From Schistosoma mansoni (taxonomy: Eukaryota > Platyhelminthes > Trematoda > Strigeidida > Schistosomatidae), in NCBI RefSeq assembly GCF_000237925.1, contig NW_017386035.1, positions 124,001-188,000 on the forward strand: 64,000 nt of DNA. Reading direction: 5' to 3'. Positions 1 through 35,219 of the stretch are shown piece after piece. The notes below the pieces were generated by a model. It saw only the letters and a program-made list of their open reading frames with translations. It made no database searches and had not been told where the DNA came from. Every line of letters starts with the position of its first letter. Position 1 is the first letter of the stretch. Made by a program: the position numbers and the translations under genes.

Positions 1-752
1 GATTTTGCAAAACAACATTTAAAATTAGTTACATACCATCAAGCTCACTAGAAATTCTAGAAAGGGACAATTGAACTTTGGTTAGTGCGAAGGGAATATT
101 CTTACTTCTACCCTTCGAAATATGGTGGGTGATTATTGTCTGTCGGAAGGATCATTAAGATGGAAGATTGAATGAAAGCCATAAAGTGAGATACACCCGT
201 GGACCAATTACCGAACGAAAACAGGCTTTGACAAATCCCATATTTTCGCTTCTAAAGTGGAATCGGGATTAAAGACTAGATTAATGAATTCCCTCGTGAA
301 ACGAAAAGTAAAATTGGGGGATGGCAGAGGTCTACACCATTTCTCTCCTAGAAATTGCCTAAAATGCTGTCATACACCAGTAAGAACATTCTGTTACCTG
401 TTTTCAATCAAATATGCGGTTGAACTCATCAAATATTACACATCACTCATTCGAAATGTATTTCATCACAGTACCGTTACGTAGTAGAGTATCTTTTACA
501 ATCTACGTCTTTGAATTGATGTGTTTTTTTGTTACCGGATTCCGAAAATACATTCAAAACTATATCAGCATAACCCCTAGCATCCGATGTCCAAATATCT
601 TTTTGCTGGCAGGAATAAATTTAATTACAGTGTCTTCTGACTTGTCAGGTCACCATTCACTAATGTTACATGAGATCTATTGTACGCCAAACGACGGATC
701 AGCACATTGACTAGTTCGCAATATAGGAAGACCAAACAGCGACAATTCGTCA
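1..752. other. Sequence upstream of alanine aminotransferase
   Basis: Presumed promoter and 5' untranslated region. Short open frames (257-484, 414-710) resemble no family and have no splice support. No repeat was recognised. Confidence 0.4.
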
Positions 753-857
753 ATGAATATGATGGTTCTCAAAAATGCTTCACAATGTAGTGTTCATTGT
801 TTAGTTTTTCGCATTTCAAGGTCGCTAATAGCAAATTTTCAAAGTCCCGAAGAAATC

Positions 858-23976
<23,119 letters not shown>

Positions 23977-24216
23977 ATCGTCTAACTATATGACAATCCA
24001 TAGAGTATCTGAAATTTTGATATTTTTTATGTTATATATATATACAGCTTTCACATTCTCATTCATCATGTATACAGATAGATATTCTGTTTGTATCCAA
24101 TTATAATTTGTTTCTTCTTTACTCTTTTCATAAATATAACATAATTTCTCTTCAGTTATCTATTTTTGAATCTACCACATTTAGCTATTGTACTAATGTT
24201 TAATTCTTATTTATTT

Positions 24217-24317
24217 AAGACTCCAATTATCAAACGAAGCTGTGTCGTAATCACAGGGGGGGGGTTCTTATCTAACCCTCTAATTACGACGTAACTTTGT
24301 CTGATAATTGGAGTCTT
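24217..24317. mobile_element. 101-bp MITE with long inverted ends
   Basis: Both ends begin AAGACTCCAATTATCA. The inverted match runs about 36 bp with several mismatches, around a G-run centre. Lies 240 bp past the alanine aminotransferase stop. No clear target duplication; superfamily not assigned. Confidence 0.65.
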
Positions 24318-25044
24318 CAATCACTTTATAATTTAATCTTTTCTATTCTTTTGTTTATATATTTATCTATTTACAAACAATTGATTAATCAATAGTTTAT
24401 GCAGAAAAAAAATGATGATTGAAATGGTTGAGTAATTTTCAGCTGAGTTTTGTTTTGTTTTTCCATTTCGTTAAAATGATTGTTTGTATTTTTTTTGGTT
24501 TTTCTGATAGAGAAGGGATCGTTTATCTTATATCAAATGATGCTACACTGATCACGGTTAATTAACTCTTATTGTTTGTTTGCTTGTTATGTTCCTGTTC
24601 ACGTTCTTGTACTTTTTATCATGGGGAAAAGTATAAATAATTAATTATATTATATATACTTATTAATTATTATTTCTGTTATAAAAATGATATCACATGA
24701 AAAATACAAAAAAAGTAATGATTTCTCTACCTTGAATCTCTTTATGGAATAGAATCTATAATTTCAACTGATCATCTAATCAATACATATACACATAAAT
24801 AATATTTTATTGATTATTTTGATTTGAAAAAAAAGTTTCATCGGTTTTTCTGAACCTACTCAACAACAACAAGAGAAAGGAAACATTTAAGAAATGTAAA
24901 AGTAATTTATTTTTTATTGTAATTGATCAAAATAAGAATGAATATATAACACTAGGGTAATTTAAGTTAATGCATAAAACATATTTTACAGCAGCAAAAA
25001 GAAGTAATAAAAGAAACTGTTGAATAATATCAGAAGGGGATATT

Positions 25045-25400
25045 ATAGTGACTGGCTTCAAGAGGTATTTCCTGGAGTTCTAGTGAGAAGCAATGACCAG
25101 TGGAGTTCAACCAGGTCTGTTGTGAGATAATAACTCACTGAAGACGATGGTGAACGGTTGCTTAGCTTCATGGATCGGTTGAAGTTAGACGTTAACACAG
25201 TTGGATGCTGGCTCAGTGTTCTAGTGATTAATCGCTCGCGCGCGAGACTGATAGGTCCTGGGTTCGAATCTCGCGAAGCTGGATCGTGGATGCGCACTGC
25301 CGAGTAGTCCCATACTAGGACGAAACGGCCGTCCAGTGCTACGAGGTTTTTCATGGTGGTCTAGTTTTAATTGATTCATGATCTCAACTATTAAAAGAAA
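25045..25400 (+). mobile_element. SINE-B, nearly complete copy
   Basis: Head CTTCAAGAGGTATTTCCTGG. tRNA-like promoter: A box TGGCTCAGTGTTCTAGTGAT, B box GGGTTCGAATCTC. Then a degenerate hammerhead (25294-25339) and tail GGTGGTCTAGTTTTAATTGA then TTCATGATCTCAACTATTAA. Gives the family layout. Confidence 0.8.
25294..25339 (+). ncRNA. Hammerhead remnant in SINE-B
   Basis: Stem I GCACTG/CAGTGC, stem II GTCC/GGAC, GAAA and stem III ACGGCCGT are perfect. The core reads CCGAGTA instead of CUGANGA (U4 to C, G8 to U), so it is probably inactive. Confidence 0.65.
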
Positions 25401-25955
25401 CTGTGTTTATAAATCTGTTTAAGGCATTTTCATTGTTTTATATTACCTAAGCTCTATTAAAGAATGTTTCTACAAATTAGTGACCTAGCCAACTTCATCA
25501 GCTACATTAATATTCATATTTGAACACCATCACTTCTCAATGCGTTGCTGCTTTATTTTATGATAAAAGATATCCATTGTTAGATTCAAGTTAATAAGTT
25601 TTTGAAAAAAACAACTAACGCTTTTACACTTTATTTAGTACAATCCAATACTTGCGTATTTAATTAGTTGGAATCCGTCATTTAGGCGTATTGGTCTACA
25701 AATAGCGTTCAGATTTATTTCTCATAGTTTAAAACATCAGAGATGTCCATTAAGTTATAGTGCACAGAATTACTCAACAAATATGAAATATATTAATTTT
25801 TGGTGTTTTAACCCGTAATCCATCCCTTGAAAATAACTGAGTGAGAAATGAACGATGTCATATTCATTCAGTCTTTTAGTTTGTAACTATTAATCTGAGT
25901 AACTCATCACTTGCATTATTTTGGGTTTCTGTTATTCTTCATTTGACCTTTCAGT

Positions 25956-26742
25956 ATGGAAATTGAAATGTTACCCTCCTACATTCATCACCCAATATCA
26001 AATCCATATCTGAAAATCTTGTTCAAGTTAACATCTCCAAAAATGTTTTATCTTCTAAAGAACCCACTGGAAACACAAATCTACCATTTACTTAACGATC
26101 TGAAAGTTCAGGGAAGAGTTGGAATGTTTTATCAGTCTTATTAATCATCAAACTAACTACAGTACTATTAGAAGTAATCATCAAATTTCGGCAAAGCAAA
26201 AAAAATAAACTTAATGTTCATTATTTCTACCAAACTTACGAAATCGTTCATTGAGCACTATGATAAAAACCCTTTAAAGGTGATAAATATGGGAAATTAC
26301 GCTTTTTTTCCGTACATAAAGGATTATTCAGTAGATAGTCTGCATTATCAGAGCCGATATCTTTTTTCATTAATTCCAGTAAATTCAGTAATCGATAATC
26401 ACTTCACCGAGAATCCGTGTAGAAATTCCCATTACAAAGTATCTTTCTAATGCTTCAATATAACCATCGTGGTATAACTGCATTGAATATAAATTATCAC
26501 TAAGTTTGCCACTTGTTTATACAGAGGATGAAGCAAGTCACATGCTCAAAGCATACAGTCATCTTAATGTCAATGTGTTTAAAATGCAGGCGTATCCACC
26601 ATCAAGTATTAGCAACCAAGGAATCAATGAATATCAGGGAGCACCAGGCGGTTTTATAAATCCTCAATGGATACCGAAGCATGACAGTTATTCACAGACT
26701 AATATTAGTTCAAACTGCTATGAATTATACTTCCTCAAGTGA
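25956..26742 (+). other. Unassigned open stretches, possible exons
   Basis: Frames at 25956-26144, 26214-26450 and 26506-26742 cluster together. The last follows TTTGCCACTTGTTTATACAG and reads ...YPPSSISNQGINEYQG..., with an AATAAA near 26998. Composition is more coding-like than the flanks, but no family was recognised and no joined frame is supported. Confidence 0.2.
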
Positions 26743-28477
26743 ATAGAGAGTATTGATGAGAAAATTCTGACAACAAATATTTACTCTATTCTTGACGAAC
26801 CAATTATGCTGTCCGTTCTTAGAAAAAGTATTCTAACCCAACAGTTACAACAGGATCGTCTTTGAACTGAGTTATTCATTAAAAATATCTTGCACTCATA
26901 GAAAACAAGTTATAGTATTTTCGATCATATCAGTGAACATAAATAGTCTTTTATTTACCATGCAATTATGGTGAATCCAGTATAGACTGTTAAGTTTAAT
27001 AAAATAGTGTACGTTTAACTTTGAGTGGTGATACCTTACTTCTTGTCGATCATGTGATCAATATTTATCAAAACATTTGCTTGCATTTGTCCTACTGTTT
27101 TGAAACTTCGATGACACTAATTTATCGGTAAACTAATCAAGATTTTATTCAAGTACTTACAAACCATTAGTAGTATAAACTTTATAACAAAATTTATTCT
27201 CAATCAAGCTATTACTTCAGTAGGCTTAGATAAACTCTAAAACACTGCTCTGGTTGGATAAGCAGCACTTGATAAAATTACAACCTGCTTTGTCAGTGAT
27301 ATTATTAGTAGCACCAATACAACGACTGATGAATAAGATCTATTTTTATTTCATCAATGTAATTTTAATAAGAAATGAAAATTTAGCAAAGAAAATTTCT
27401 ATTACAGCGATATTCCGTTACAAAGTTTTGCAGTCTCACTTATGGTGATTTACCAAACAAACTCTGTTACAAATTAACAACAATACCATACAGGATTGCA
27501 TGAAATGATATAAGTCAGAATAATCATGTAACTTAAACGTGCCATTTTCATCAAATTCATTATTTTTTACATGCTCGCGTGATTAATTATTAACTTCTAT
27601 CTACGTACATTTTTATGCTCTGTCTGTATGTCTATATATCTACTTATTGTATTAAATTTATGGATTACACATATACTGATTCGATAATTCAGTGAACGAT
27701 TGGTAACCACATTAACCCACACACAACATTATTGATTATCAAATCAGTCAGCTCGCCAGAACAATTGATGATCTCATTTCTCCACACCACACATATTTCA
27801 CACTTCTTAACATTTCTGTGTCTTATACATGTGATCTGATGATTCAGTTTATCGCCTTTTCAATATTGAATTAACCGTGATCTTGAACCATTCAATCCAG
27901 AATTCCTAGCAAATGAAGTGGATTCTTTGAGTAATACTGAAAGATGTTGATATTATTTCATGAATTCAAGAAAGCAAATATCTGACACAACTTTTAATCA
28001 CCTATCAACTACAACATATTTGATCCATGTGTATCCATATTTTGTGTATCCATATCTTGTTTCAACATTACTCATTTTTCAACTATAGATTTATTAATGT
28101 AATAGTTATGTTAAGATAACACTAATATACATTCCAGTACAATTCTTAAACCATTAGATTCTACTATTAAATAAAATAGAAAATGAATAATTGGCAAATA
28201 AAATACTTTTTTTTATTATCAAAGATACGAATTCGAATTAACTTGAAATAGACATTTTTTTATAAGTCACATGTTCATGACCCAGAAAATAACCCACGTG
28301 ACTTTGGAAAAAAAAGGAGTAATAAAATGTACTGATCGTATGTTGAAGTTATAATGCTCGGAATGTTTTTTTTATAAATTTTTTACAAAAAGTAGGTAAA
28401 ACATAACATTTTTAGAAAAAAAACATATAACATATCAGTAGTAATATAAATAATGTATATAGTAATTACATAAATAC

Positions 28478-28862
28478 ATTTACTTACTTACGCCTGTTAC
28501 TCTCAATGAAGCATAGGCTGTCGACCAGCGTTCTCCAACCAACTCTGTCCTGGACCTTCCTTTCTAGTTCTATCCAATTTTTGTTCATTCCTCTCATTTC
28601 TGTCTCCATTTCTTGGCGTAATGTGTTCTTTGGTCCTCCTCTTCTCCTTTGGCCTTCAGGATTCCATGTGAGAGCTTGTCTTGTAACGCAGTTGGGTGAT
28701 TTCCTCAATGTGTGTCCTATCCACTTCCAACGCTTCTTCCTGATTTCTTCCTCAACTGAAATCTGCTTTGTTCTCTCCCACAGTAGGTTGTTGCTGATAA
28801 TGTCTGCCCAACGAATCCGAAGTATCTTGCGTAGACAACTGTTCATAAACATCTGTAACTTA
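28478..28862 (-). mobile_element. RTE-like LINE (endonuclease type), 3' end
   Basis: Open on the - strand: [60 protein letters not shown], ending IESNRRK and stop. This is the C-terminus of the schistosome endonuclease-reverse transcriptase LINE. The 3' end is GTAAGTAAGTAA at 28484-28495, a short tandem tail typical of RTE elements. Strongly 5' truncated, little decayed, so fairly young. Confidence 0.85.
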
Positions 28863-29149
28863 TGGATGATGAAATATAGGTTAATAGAATGTATATAATC
28901 AAATTTCAAATTTCAAGAAATTTGGGCTACTTTGTTTTTTTACATAAAGAACCGAAAGAAAAGAGAATGTCATATATTCTTAGACTTTTCTATATTCTCA
29001 TATATCTCAACTACCAATATTATTAATGTCATATATAATCAAAGAAATTAAAGTAACATTTCGAGGTCAAAATATTATATTACTTGTCAGTCAGAAATTT
29101 GTAGCAGTACTAATCAATAAATAGCATAAAAAAACAACTGTGGTGTGTG

Positions 29150-29425
29150 TTACTGATATCGACAGATATAAGTAGTATGTATCATTAATTGAAAGTGAAA
29201 TACCTGGAGGCAGAAAGTTAAGAAGATCGAAGAAAAAAGAACGAGAACAGAGAATGATTATTGTAGACATGAAGGAACAGTGAAGCCTGAAATGACTGAT
29301 TAGCATTTTGCAAATGAAGTATTTACAATATGGTTCTCAGATTTTACTAAGATGCTCCGTAATTTTGTGTTGAAATACACTCAATTGTCCCTACTTCTGT
29401 TCTCGTTCACTACACAACTGGTAAA
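29150..29425 (+). repeat. Unnamed dispersed repeat, copy 1
   Basis: About 270 bp alike to 50255-50530. Shared blocks: CAGATATAAGTAG.ATGTA, TGAAGGAACA, TTTTGTGTTGAAATA / TTTTGTATTAAATA, TTCTCGTTCACTACA. No coding or promoter signal was recognised. Confidence 0.6.
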
Positions 29426-29724
29426 TTATTGATTATAACCCAGAATATATGAAGAACATTAATGTTAACATCAAGATCATTCATGTAGAAGTCAGTTGAG
29501 ATATGCAAGGATTGATTTATAGTATTATAATGCAAAGTAGGACTGATTCAAGTATTAAAAATTGCAAAAACTTGATCCCATATATAATTTAATTAATATA
29601 GATTTATGCATTTGTTCTAAATATATGGTTAGTATTCTTGTTCTCATATATTGCCATGAAAATATATGATCAATACATTGCTACATTATCAACAGTCTGT
29701 AGATTTGTGGAAGTAAAATAATGG

Positions 29725-30494
29725 GCGAGACTATAATTTATGGACGAACCAATCAGAAGCGTTTGAGGAATTTCAAGGTCACAGTGCCAATTTCAGTGCC
29801 TGATGCTCATGTACGATCGGTTTACAGAGAATTTTAGAGTAGACTTGACAATTAAGTGGCTACAACAAATGAGACTACTAAGAAGTTCCTTTATTTGTGA
29901 TTGTGGTAATCAAGTGATTTGTAGACGTTGTGCAGACTACCATGATGTTGTCCTTCGATGTAATATAAGTTGAAGGAAGACGTTTGCTAGAATAGGAAGC
30001 TTTATCGCTCGATCCAGATTGAGAATAACGAATATTATAATAATTTCCGCGAACTGTATAATAAAAGCACCAGTAACATTGGCTGCGAAAATCGCAGATG
30101 CTACTGAAACTTCGGCTGTTCAGTGGTATGAGTGTTGTGGGGACATACCCATGATAAAAATGATAAACTTACACAACCGGAGTACACGTAAACAATAATG
30201 AAGTTATGTGGTCCAGGCTGAGAGGGTTTTCGTAAAATTATCATGGCTCCAGAGACCAACTATTATGGAGCTATATGGATGACTTCCTCTACCTTATGCA
30301 CTACGATTTTAAAACCTTTGAACGTTTTCCTAACCTTGACAAGTTTTTGGACCATATAAAAGGATGTATCCACTTTAATCATCTGGTTTTGTATAATATA
30401 TTTTCACTCTATGCTGACTGTTCACTGATAGGCTAACATTTCTCAAGGTCACTTGAGATTCGCTCAAAGGTCGTCCATAAATTATAGTCTCGAC
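29725..30494 (+). mobile_element. Merlin DNA transposon, 770-bp decayed copy
   Basis: Inverted ends GCGAGACTATAATTTATGGA and, from the right, GTCGAGACTATAATTTATGG. A perfect 9-bp target duplication AAATAATGG flanks it (29716-29724, 30495-30503). The interior reads like a Merlin (IS1016-related) transposase: FICDCGNQVICRRCADYHDV with a Cys cluster, RIGSFIARSRLRITNIIII, VTLAAKIADATETSAVQWYE, then PTIMELYG. Stops (after IS at ~29973, and after ELYG) and shifts show it is dead. Merlin is known from Schistosoma. Confidence 0.75.
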
Positions 30495-30789
30495 AAATAA
30501 TGGGGACATTTAGTTTATCATTTAAACAAACAACATATTTCTGGTAATCTCCGTCTTCTTGTTACACTATCGAGACAACAATTAATTAATTTTTATTATG
30601 AAAAATCAAAAAGTATTGGACATATGTATAGTCCTCGACCAGGATGTTCTTTACAGTTCATACACAATATTCTATATCAAATTAAAATTCAGATGTTGAT
30701 CATGGTATTATTCATCTTGTGAGTCAGAAATTTAAAATGATTTGCGGTATAGTACTATCATGATCAAAAGATATCAGAGGGTAAATGCT

Positions 30790-30828
30790 TTATTATTATT
30801 ATTATTATTGTTAGTAATAATAATAATA
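30790..30828. repeat. Palindromic trinucleotide microsatellite
   Basis: ATT/TTA repeats switch to TAA repeats around a short GTTAG spacer, so the tract can fold on itself. Confidence 0.8.
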
Positions 30829-31021
30829 AGGATGCTAGCTAGCGGTCATAGCGTTTCGAATTTCAGGCAAAGTCAAAGTTTGGTTTCATCTAAATTTATT
30901 CCCAAGACTTATCTTAAACTAATGCTTCTTTGACAAACTATTCACTAGATTTAAAGCGACTGGATCATTGATGCTGTCACTAACTTTTGGGATGTACAGT
31001 CATCTGTAGTTTATATGAGAT

Positions 31022-31048
31022 CACTAACTTACTTACGCCTGTTACTTA
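31022..31048 (-). mobile_element. Minimal RTE LINE 3' tail
   Basis: TTACTTACGCCTGTTACT is the same 3' terminus as at 28484-28502. Only about 20 bp is left, so it may be an extremely truncated insertion. Confidence 0.4.
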
Positions 31049-31284
31049 ATTTTATGCATTATAATCAATTAGTCAGCTAACTTTAGATTGCTGTCATGTA
31101 TTCCATGTCAGAATAGTAACATTATGCACGTATTACATGAACAAACCGTTGGTACTAGTTTTCATCAAACTATTACTTCACTTGTCATAAAAAGTATTAT
31201 CCCAAGGTGTCTGACTGGAAAATGAATATTACGTTTTCGTGACCAATGTTCATTTGAGTGAGCTCCAACTCAAGGGATTCATTG

Positions 31285-31475
31285 GCTTGACGTAAAGAAT
31301 TTTACTGAGATCATGAACCGATTCAAGTTGGACAGCTGTTGAGGAGCTGGACGGTTATTTCGTCCTAACATTGGATTCCTAAACAGTTATAACCCCAGTT
31401 GTAGAGTCATGGATCCCCAATGTTAAAGATTCAAGTACTAGAACAAATCGATTGTCTAGAGCTTCTAGTAGTCGT
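31285..31475 (-). mobile_element. SINE-B decayed copy
   Basis: Reverse complement shows AGGACGAAATAACCGTCCAG followed by the family tail TTGAATCGGTTCATGATCTC. The promoter half is unclear. Confidence 0.5.
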
Positions 31476-32370
31476 CCCACTTAGGTCGGTTAGTGATTTC
31501 AGGAAAATTTAACTATCCCTACAACCTTCATACTGAAAAATGGAGAATATTTATTGCAGTTTAAATTTATAATACGAATCCAAATGTCCACCTTGAAGAC
31601 TAATCCAATTTAAAATCTTTTAGGAAAAAACTTTTAATGTTAAAAATCTTCCTACGAATAAATTTCCATAAGTTGGAAAAGAAGCAATTATTCTTTTAAA
31701 CGAGCGCATTAAATAATATATGTTTTCTTGTTGAAATCTGACGTGCTATAGCCGAATGGTTCAATAACAAATACCGCAATCCTTCAGTCTTCTTCGATAT
31801 CTAGATGTTCAACATGTTAAGATATCACTCAGCAATAAACAGTATGATATCATTTTGTTACTTAGCTACTAATTAGAAAACTGAACAAACATTAATACTG
31901 ACCTTGTAGGAGCGGTTTGTATTATTATTTACGAGATAACTTGTATTTACTATTTTACCTATTGTTTAAAGAAATATTTTAGGAAGAGATACGAACTGTC
32001 GTTTCATACGTAGATGGGGTCGTCTAACTTCATGACCTGCAATCAGAGTTTACAATCTAATCTACAAATTGTTTGTTAATTACATTTTAGGTAAAACAAA
32101 GTGACTCAACAATTACTATTTGAAACAAGAAATGCAAAAACGAAACATTCAAAATGACGATTAAAAGAAAAACAAGAGAATATTTCTATTTCTTAAAAGT
32201 TAAATGAACACAGGAAAAATAAATGAGGTTGATCAATTTTGTACATGAAATTAGGTCAACAACAAAGCTTTATTTGAAGTTAACTAATTAATGGAAGTTA
32301 ACCTTAATGACCGCGTCTAATCGGCTATTTACTAATGCCTGTAATTATTCAATTTAACTACAATCTTCTC

Positions 32371-32373
<3 letters not shown>

Positions 32374-32426
<53 letters not shown>
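32374..32426. repeat. (AT)n microsatellite
   Basis: 53 bp of uninterrupted AT dinucleotides. Confidence 0.97.
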
Positions 32427-32427
<1 letters not shown>

Positions 32428-33461
32428 CCCCATACTATTGGTTTATACAGTTTATTGATTTGCAGTCAGAGATACATTGAGTAAATGTAATTTATAAAAA
32501 AAAAGTCACAATGTATGGTATCTCTAATCATTGTACACAATCGATTTCATTATTTTGAATGTCAAACTCAGAAATAGAATGAATATTCTACAGTTAGAAC
32601 AATAATAACTAAATGTCTTGTAAGTAGTCGGCAACATAAGTCATATATATATCGCATAAATAACGGATATCATTACAAATTCTTTGTTCATAAAGGTACT
32701 CTATTTTACTTTAAATTGTGTATTATCCTGTAATAAATTTGATCAAAGTTTATATGACAGTGTTACAAAATAGATCAATGATAAGGTTCAATTTAAAGTG
32801 TTCATTATAGTAAAGCTAATTAAATAACAGTAATTTAAACGTCACGTATATTTTTTAGCCAACTTTTGAAGAAAGAAATAAAATGAATTAAGTTCAATGT
32901 GTTCAGTTGATAATCAATATGAAAACCAAACTATTTGGTAATTTGCATCATAAGTAAAGTTTTAAATGTTGCCAATTCATTTTACAAATCATTTCAAAAC
33001 TTGTAAAAATGTTTGTTAGATAGATAGCCAATGTTTAGTATACAAAAAGAACATGAAGATTGTAGCGTAATATGGAGTAAATACACAAAATTTCGATAAT
33101 GTAACAAGAAGACGAAGATTATCAGAACTATGTGATATATTAGCGCAATACATTTCGAACAATCTGATCACACATATACTTGGTGAAGAAAAAGCCTGTC
33201 TACATCACCTTACCATTTAGAGGTGATTCAAATAGCCTTTTATTGAAACAAAGGATTAAATCAGTCATCAACAAAATGTATTGTGCAGCGAAAGTCATTA
33301 TCAAAGAAAGGACGAGGTCCATGCTTCATTCAAAACCTAAAAGACATGAAAACGATTGTGTCACATCCCACTGCGTTTAGCATATTAAATGTATGTGTGG
33401 TCACATATACATATGGAGGAGCTATCGTGATCTGAAAATTAGGGTGGGTGAACATGTACCA

Positions 33462-33738
33462 ATTAGAGACTGACCAGTTGCAGTTCTAACACATCGATGG
33501 GAAGATTCAAACAAAAAATACTAAATGAATTTAAACTTCACCCCATTGCACAAGCAAGTGGCTATCAGGACTCAGTGGCCGAGTGGATAACACGATGGCG
33601 TTTGGAGCGAGGGTACTGGGTTCGAGTCCCAGAGTGAACATCAACTCTGAGATGCAGGTACATCCAGCTGATGGGTCCCGAATAGGACGAAACGCGCGTC
33701 CTGGATTCAACTGCTAGCCACTATCCATCTCTGCTTAC
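33462..33738 (+). mobile_element. SM-alpha-type SINE with target duplication
   Basis: 277 bp flanked by CATGTACCA (33453-33461, 33739-33747). tRNA-like promoter: A box TGGCCGAGTGGATAACACGA, B box GGGTTCGAGTCCC. A hammerhead (33662-33706) and end CTAGCCACTATCCATCTCTG follow. The clean duplication inside a Penelope copy shows a later retrotransposition. Confidence 0.88.
33662..33706 (+). ncRNA. SM-alpha hammerhead ribozyme, one core change
   Basis: Stem I ATCCAG/CTGGAT, stem II GTCCC-GAATA-GGAC, GAAA, stem III ACGCGCGT and cleavage triplet GTC all match the known schistosome hammerhead. The core reads CTGATGG where CUGAUGA is needed (A9 to G), so activity is probably low or lost. Confidence 0.78.
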
Positions 33739-34007
33739 CATGTACCAAAATGGTTGCGGGAACAAATAGAATCGAATGACCCAATAAGAGTAGAGGATAA
33801 ACATCCATCATCCTCTATTGCCAAACATATAGTCGAAAGAGGTCATAAGATTGATCTTAACTCGGCTTTTGTGGTGTTCTACAAAAGTGTAAAAAGGCGT
33901 ATACTTAGGTTTATTGAAGCATTAGCCATACGAAAATTCAAACCCCCTTTGTGTATTCAAAAACAGAAGGGGATTTGTGGAGATTTCAGTATATTTAAAA
34001 GTTGAAA

Positions 34008-35100
34008 TCATGAGTCAATTGAAGCTAGACCATCATCGAAAACCTTTTGTGATGTTGTCCGCGCCATTGTCCAGTGCTTCTTGAGTTTTAGTTTCATCTT
34101 GGCGACCAGCAAATGGTGATCGGATGCTATATCAGCTCCTCTTCTGGTTCTCACATCCTCCATCGTCCTCCTGAACTTTTTGTTGATGCAGACATGGTCG
34201 ATTTGATTTTGTGTAGTGTGATCCGGTGAAATCCAAGTGGCTTTGTGTATGTTTTTGTGTGGGAATATGGTGCCACCTATGACCAGTTTATTGTAGGCAC
34301 ATAGGTTTGCAAATCTCTCACCGTTTTCGTTCCTTCCTCCCAGTCCATGTTGTCCCATGACGTCTTCGTATCCAGTGTTGTCCTTTCCAACCTTGGCATT
34401 GAAATCTCCCATTAGAATGGTCAGGTCCTTGGTTGGGCACTTCTCGAAGATTGACTGCAGCCTATCGTAGAATTGGTCTTTAGCGTCTTCATCGTAGTCG
34501 TTGGTCGGCGCATAGCATTGGATGATGTTCATTGTAATGCCCTCTCTCTTTGTTTTGAAGGAGGCTTTGATGATCCTCGGTCCATGAGATTCCCATCCTA
34601 TAAGTGCATTTTGTGCTTTTCTAGACAGCATCAGTGCCACTCCTTGTGTATGTGGGGCATTTTCTTCTTCATGACCGGAGTATAACAGAAGTTCTCCTGA
34701 AGACAGTCGTTGTTGTCCAACCTGCGTCCAATGTGTTTCACTGATTCCAAGCACTTCCAGGTTGTATTTCCTCATTTCCGCAGAAATTTGGAAGACTCTG
34801 CCGGTCTCCCACATTGTCCGGACATTCCATGTACCTATAAGAATTGTCGCTCTGGTTGTAAGAAGGTGCATCGGCCTCATGACTTCCGAAGGAACTCGGC
34901 TTTCATCATGAGACGTCATTTTTCCTTCTACTCCCAGGGCAGAGTTTGAATGGTTCGAATGATTTTTTCTGGTTAGCGTTTTTTTAGCGAGTTGATTTTC
35001 TACGGGATGGGGTCGCTAACCCCATGACCACCCCTCCTCCTTTACCCGGGCTTGGGACCGGCAGTAGCCCCTGGAAGAGCTACAGGCGGATGTCCAAATG
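34008..35100 (-). mobile_element. RTE-like LINE 5' half (endonuclease) with SINE-like tail
   Basis: - strand frame 34919-34008, 303 codons: an apurinic-type endonuclease with TWNVRTMWETGR, GISETHW, IQCYAPT, LMGDFNAKVG, QIDHVCINKKFRRT and SDHHLLVAKM. All catalytic motifs are visible. A GC-rich 5' leader extends to about 35100. The reverse transcriptase is absent. After LKKHWT the reading runs into GGTCTAGCTTCAATTGACTC then ATGATTTCAAC, the same tail as SINE-B. Lies inside Penelope 3' sequence. LINEs normally lose the 5' end, so this shape is unusual. Confidence 0.82.
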
Positions 35101-35219
35101 ATTCAGAATTCCAACTTATTCAAAAAACAGTTGTTCTTTCCTAAACCTACCTGGTAGGTTAGCTATTATCTAGAGTGATAGGTGTCAGATGTTTTCAATA
35201 TTATTATCATTATCCTGGT

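Larger units (their letters stand above)
33106..34005 (+). mobile_element. Penelope-like element hosting a SINE
   Basis: A broken fossil. Pieces in order: RRRRLSELCDILAQYISNNL, KKPVYITLPFRGDSN, GIY-YIG-type KCMCGHIYIWRSYRDLKIRV, then after the SINE HPSSSIAKHIVERGHKIDLN and RRILRFIEALAIRKFKP. The SINE at 33462-33738 sits inside the endonuclease region. The 3' region seems to resume at about 35220 after a LINE insertion, and its first 72 bp recur inverted at 35285-35356. Confidence 0.78.

Noticed and set aside
32374-32426. CRISPR-like or regulatory repeat
   Set aside because: Simple AT dinucleotide tract only.
33590-33650. tRNA gene within the SINE at 33462
   Set aside because: Promoter boxes are good, but it sits in a complete SINE with target duplications and lacks a proper acceptor stem.
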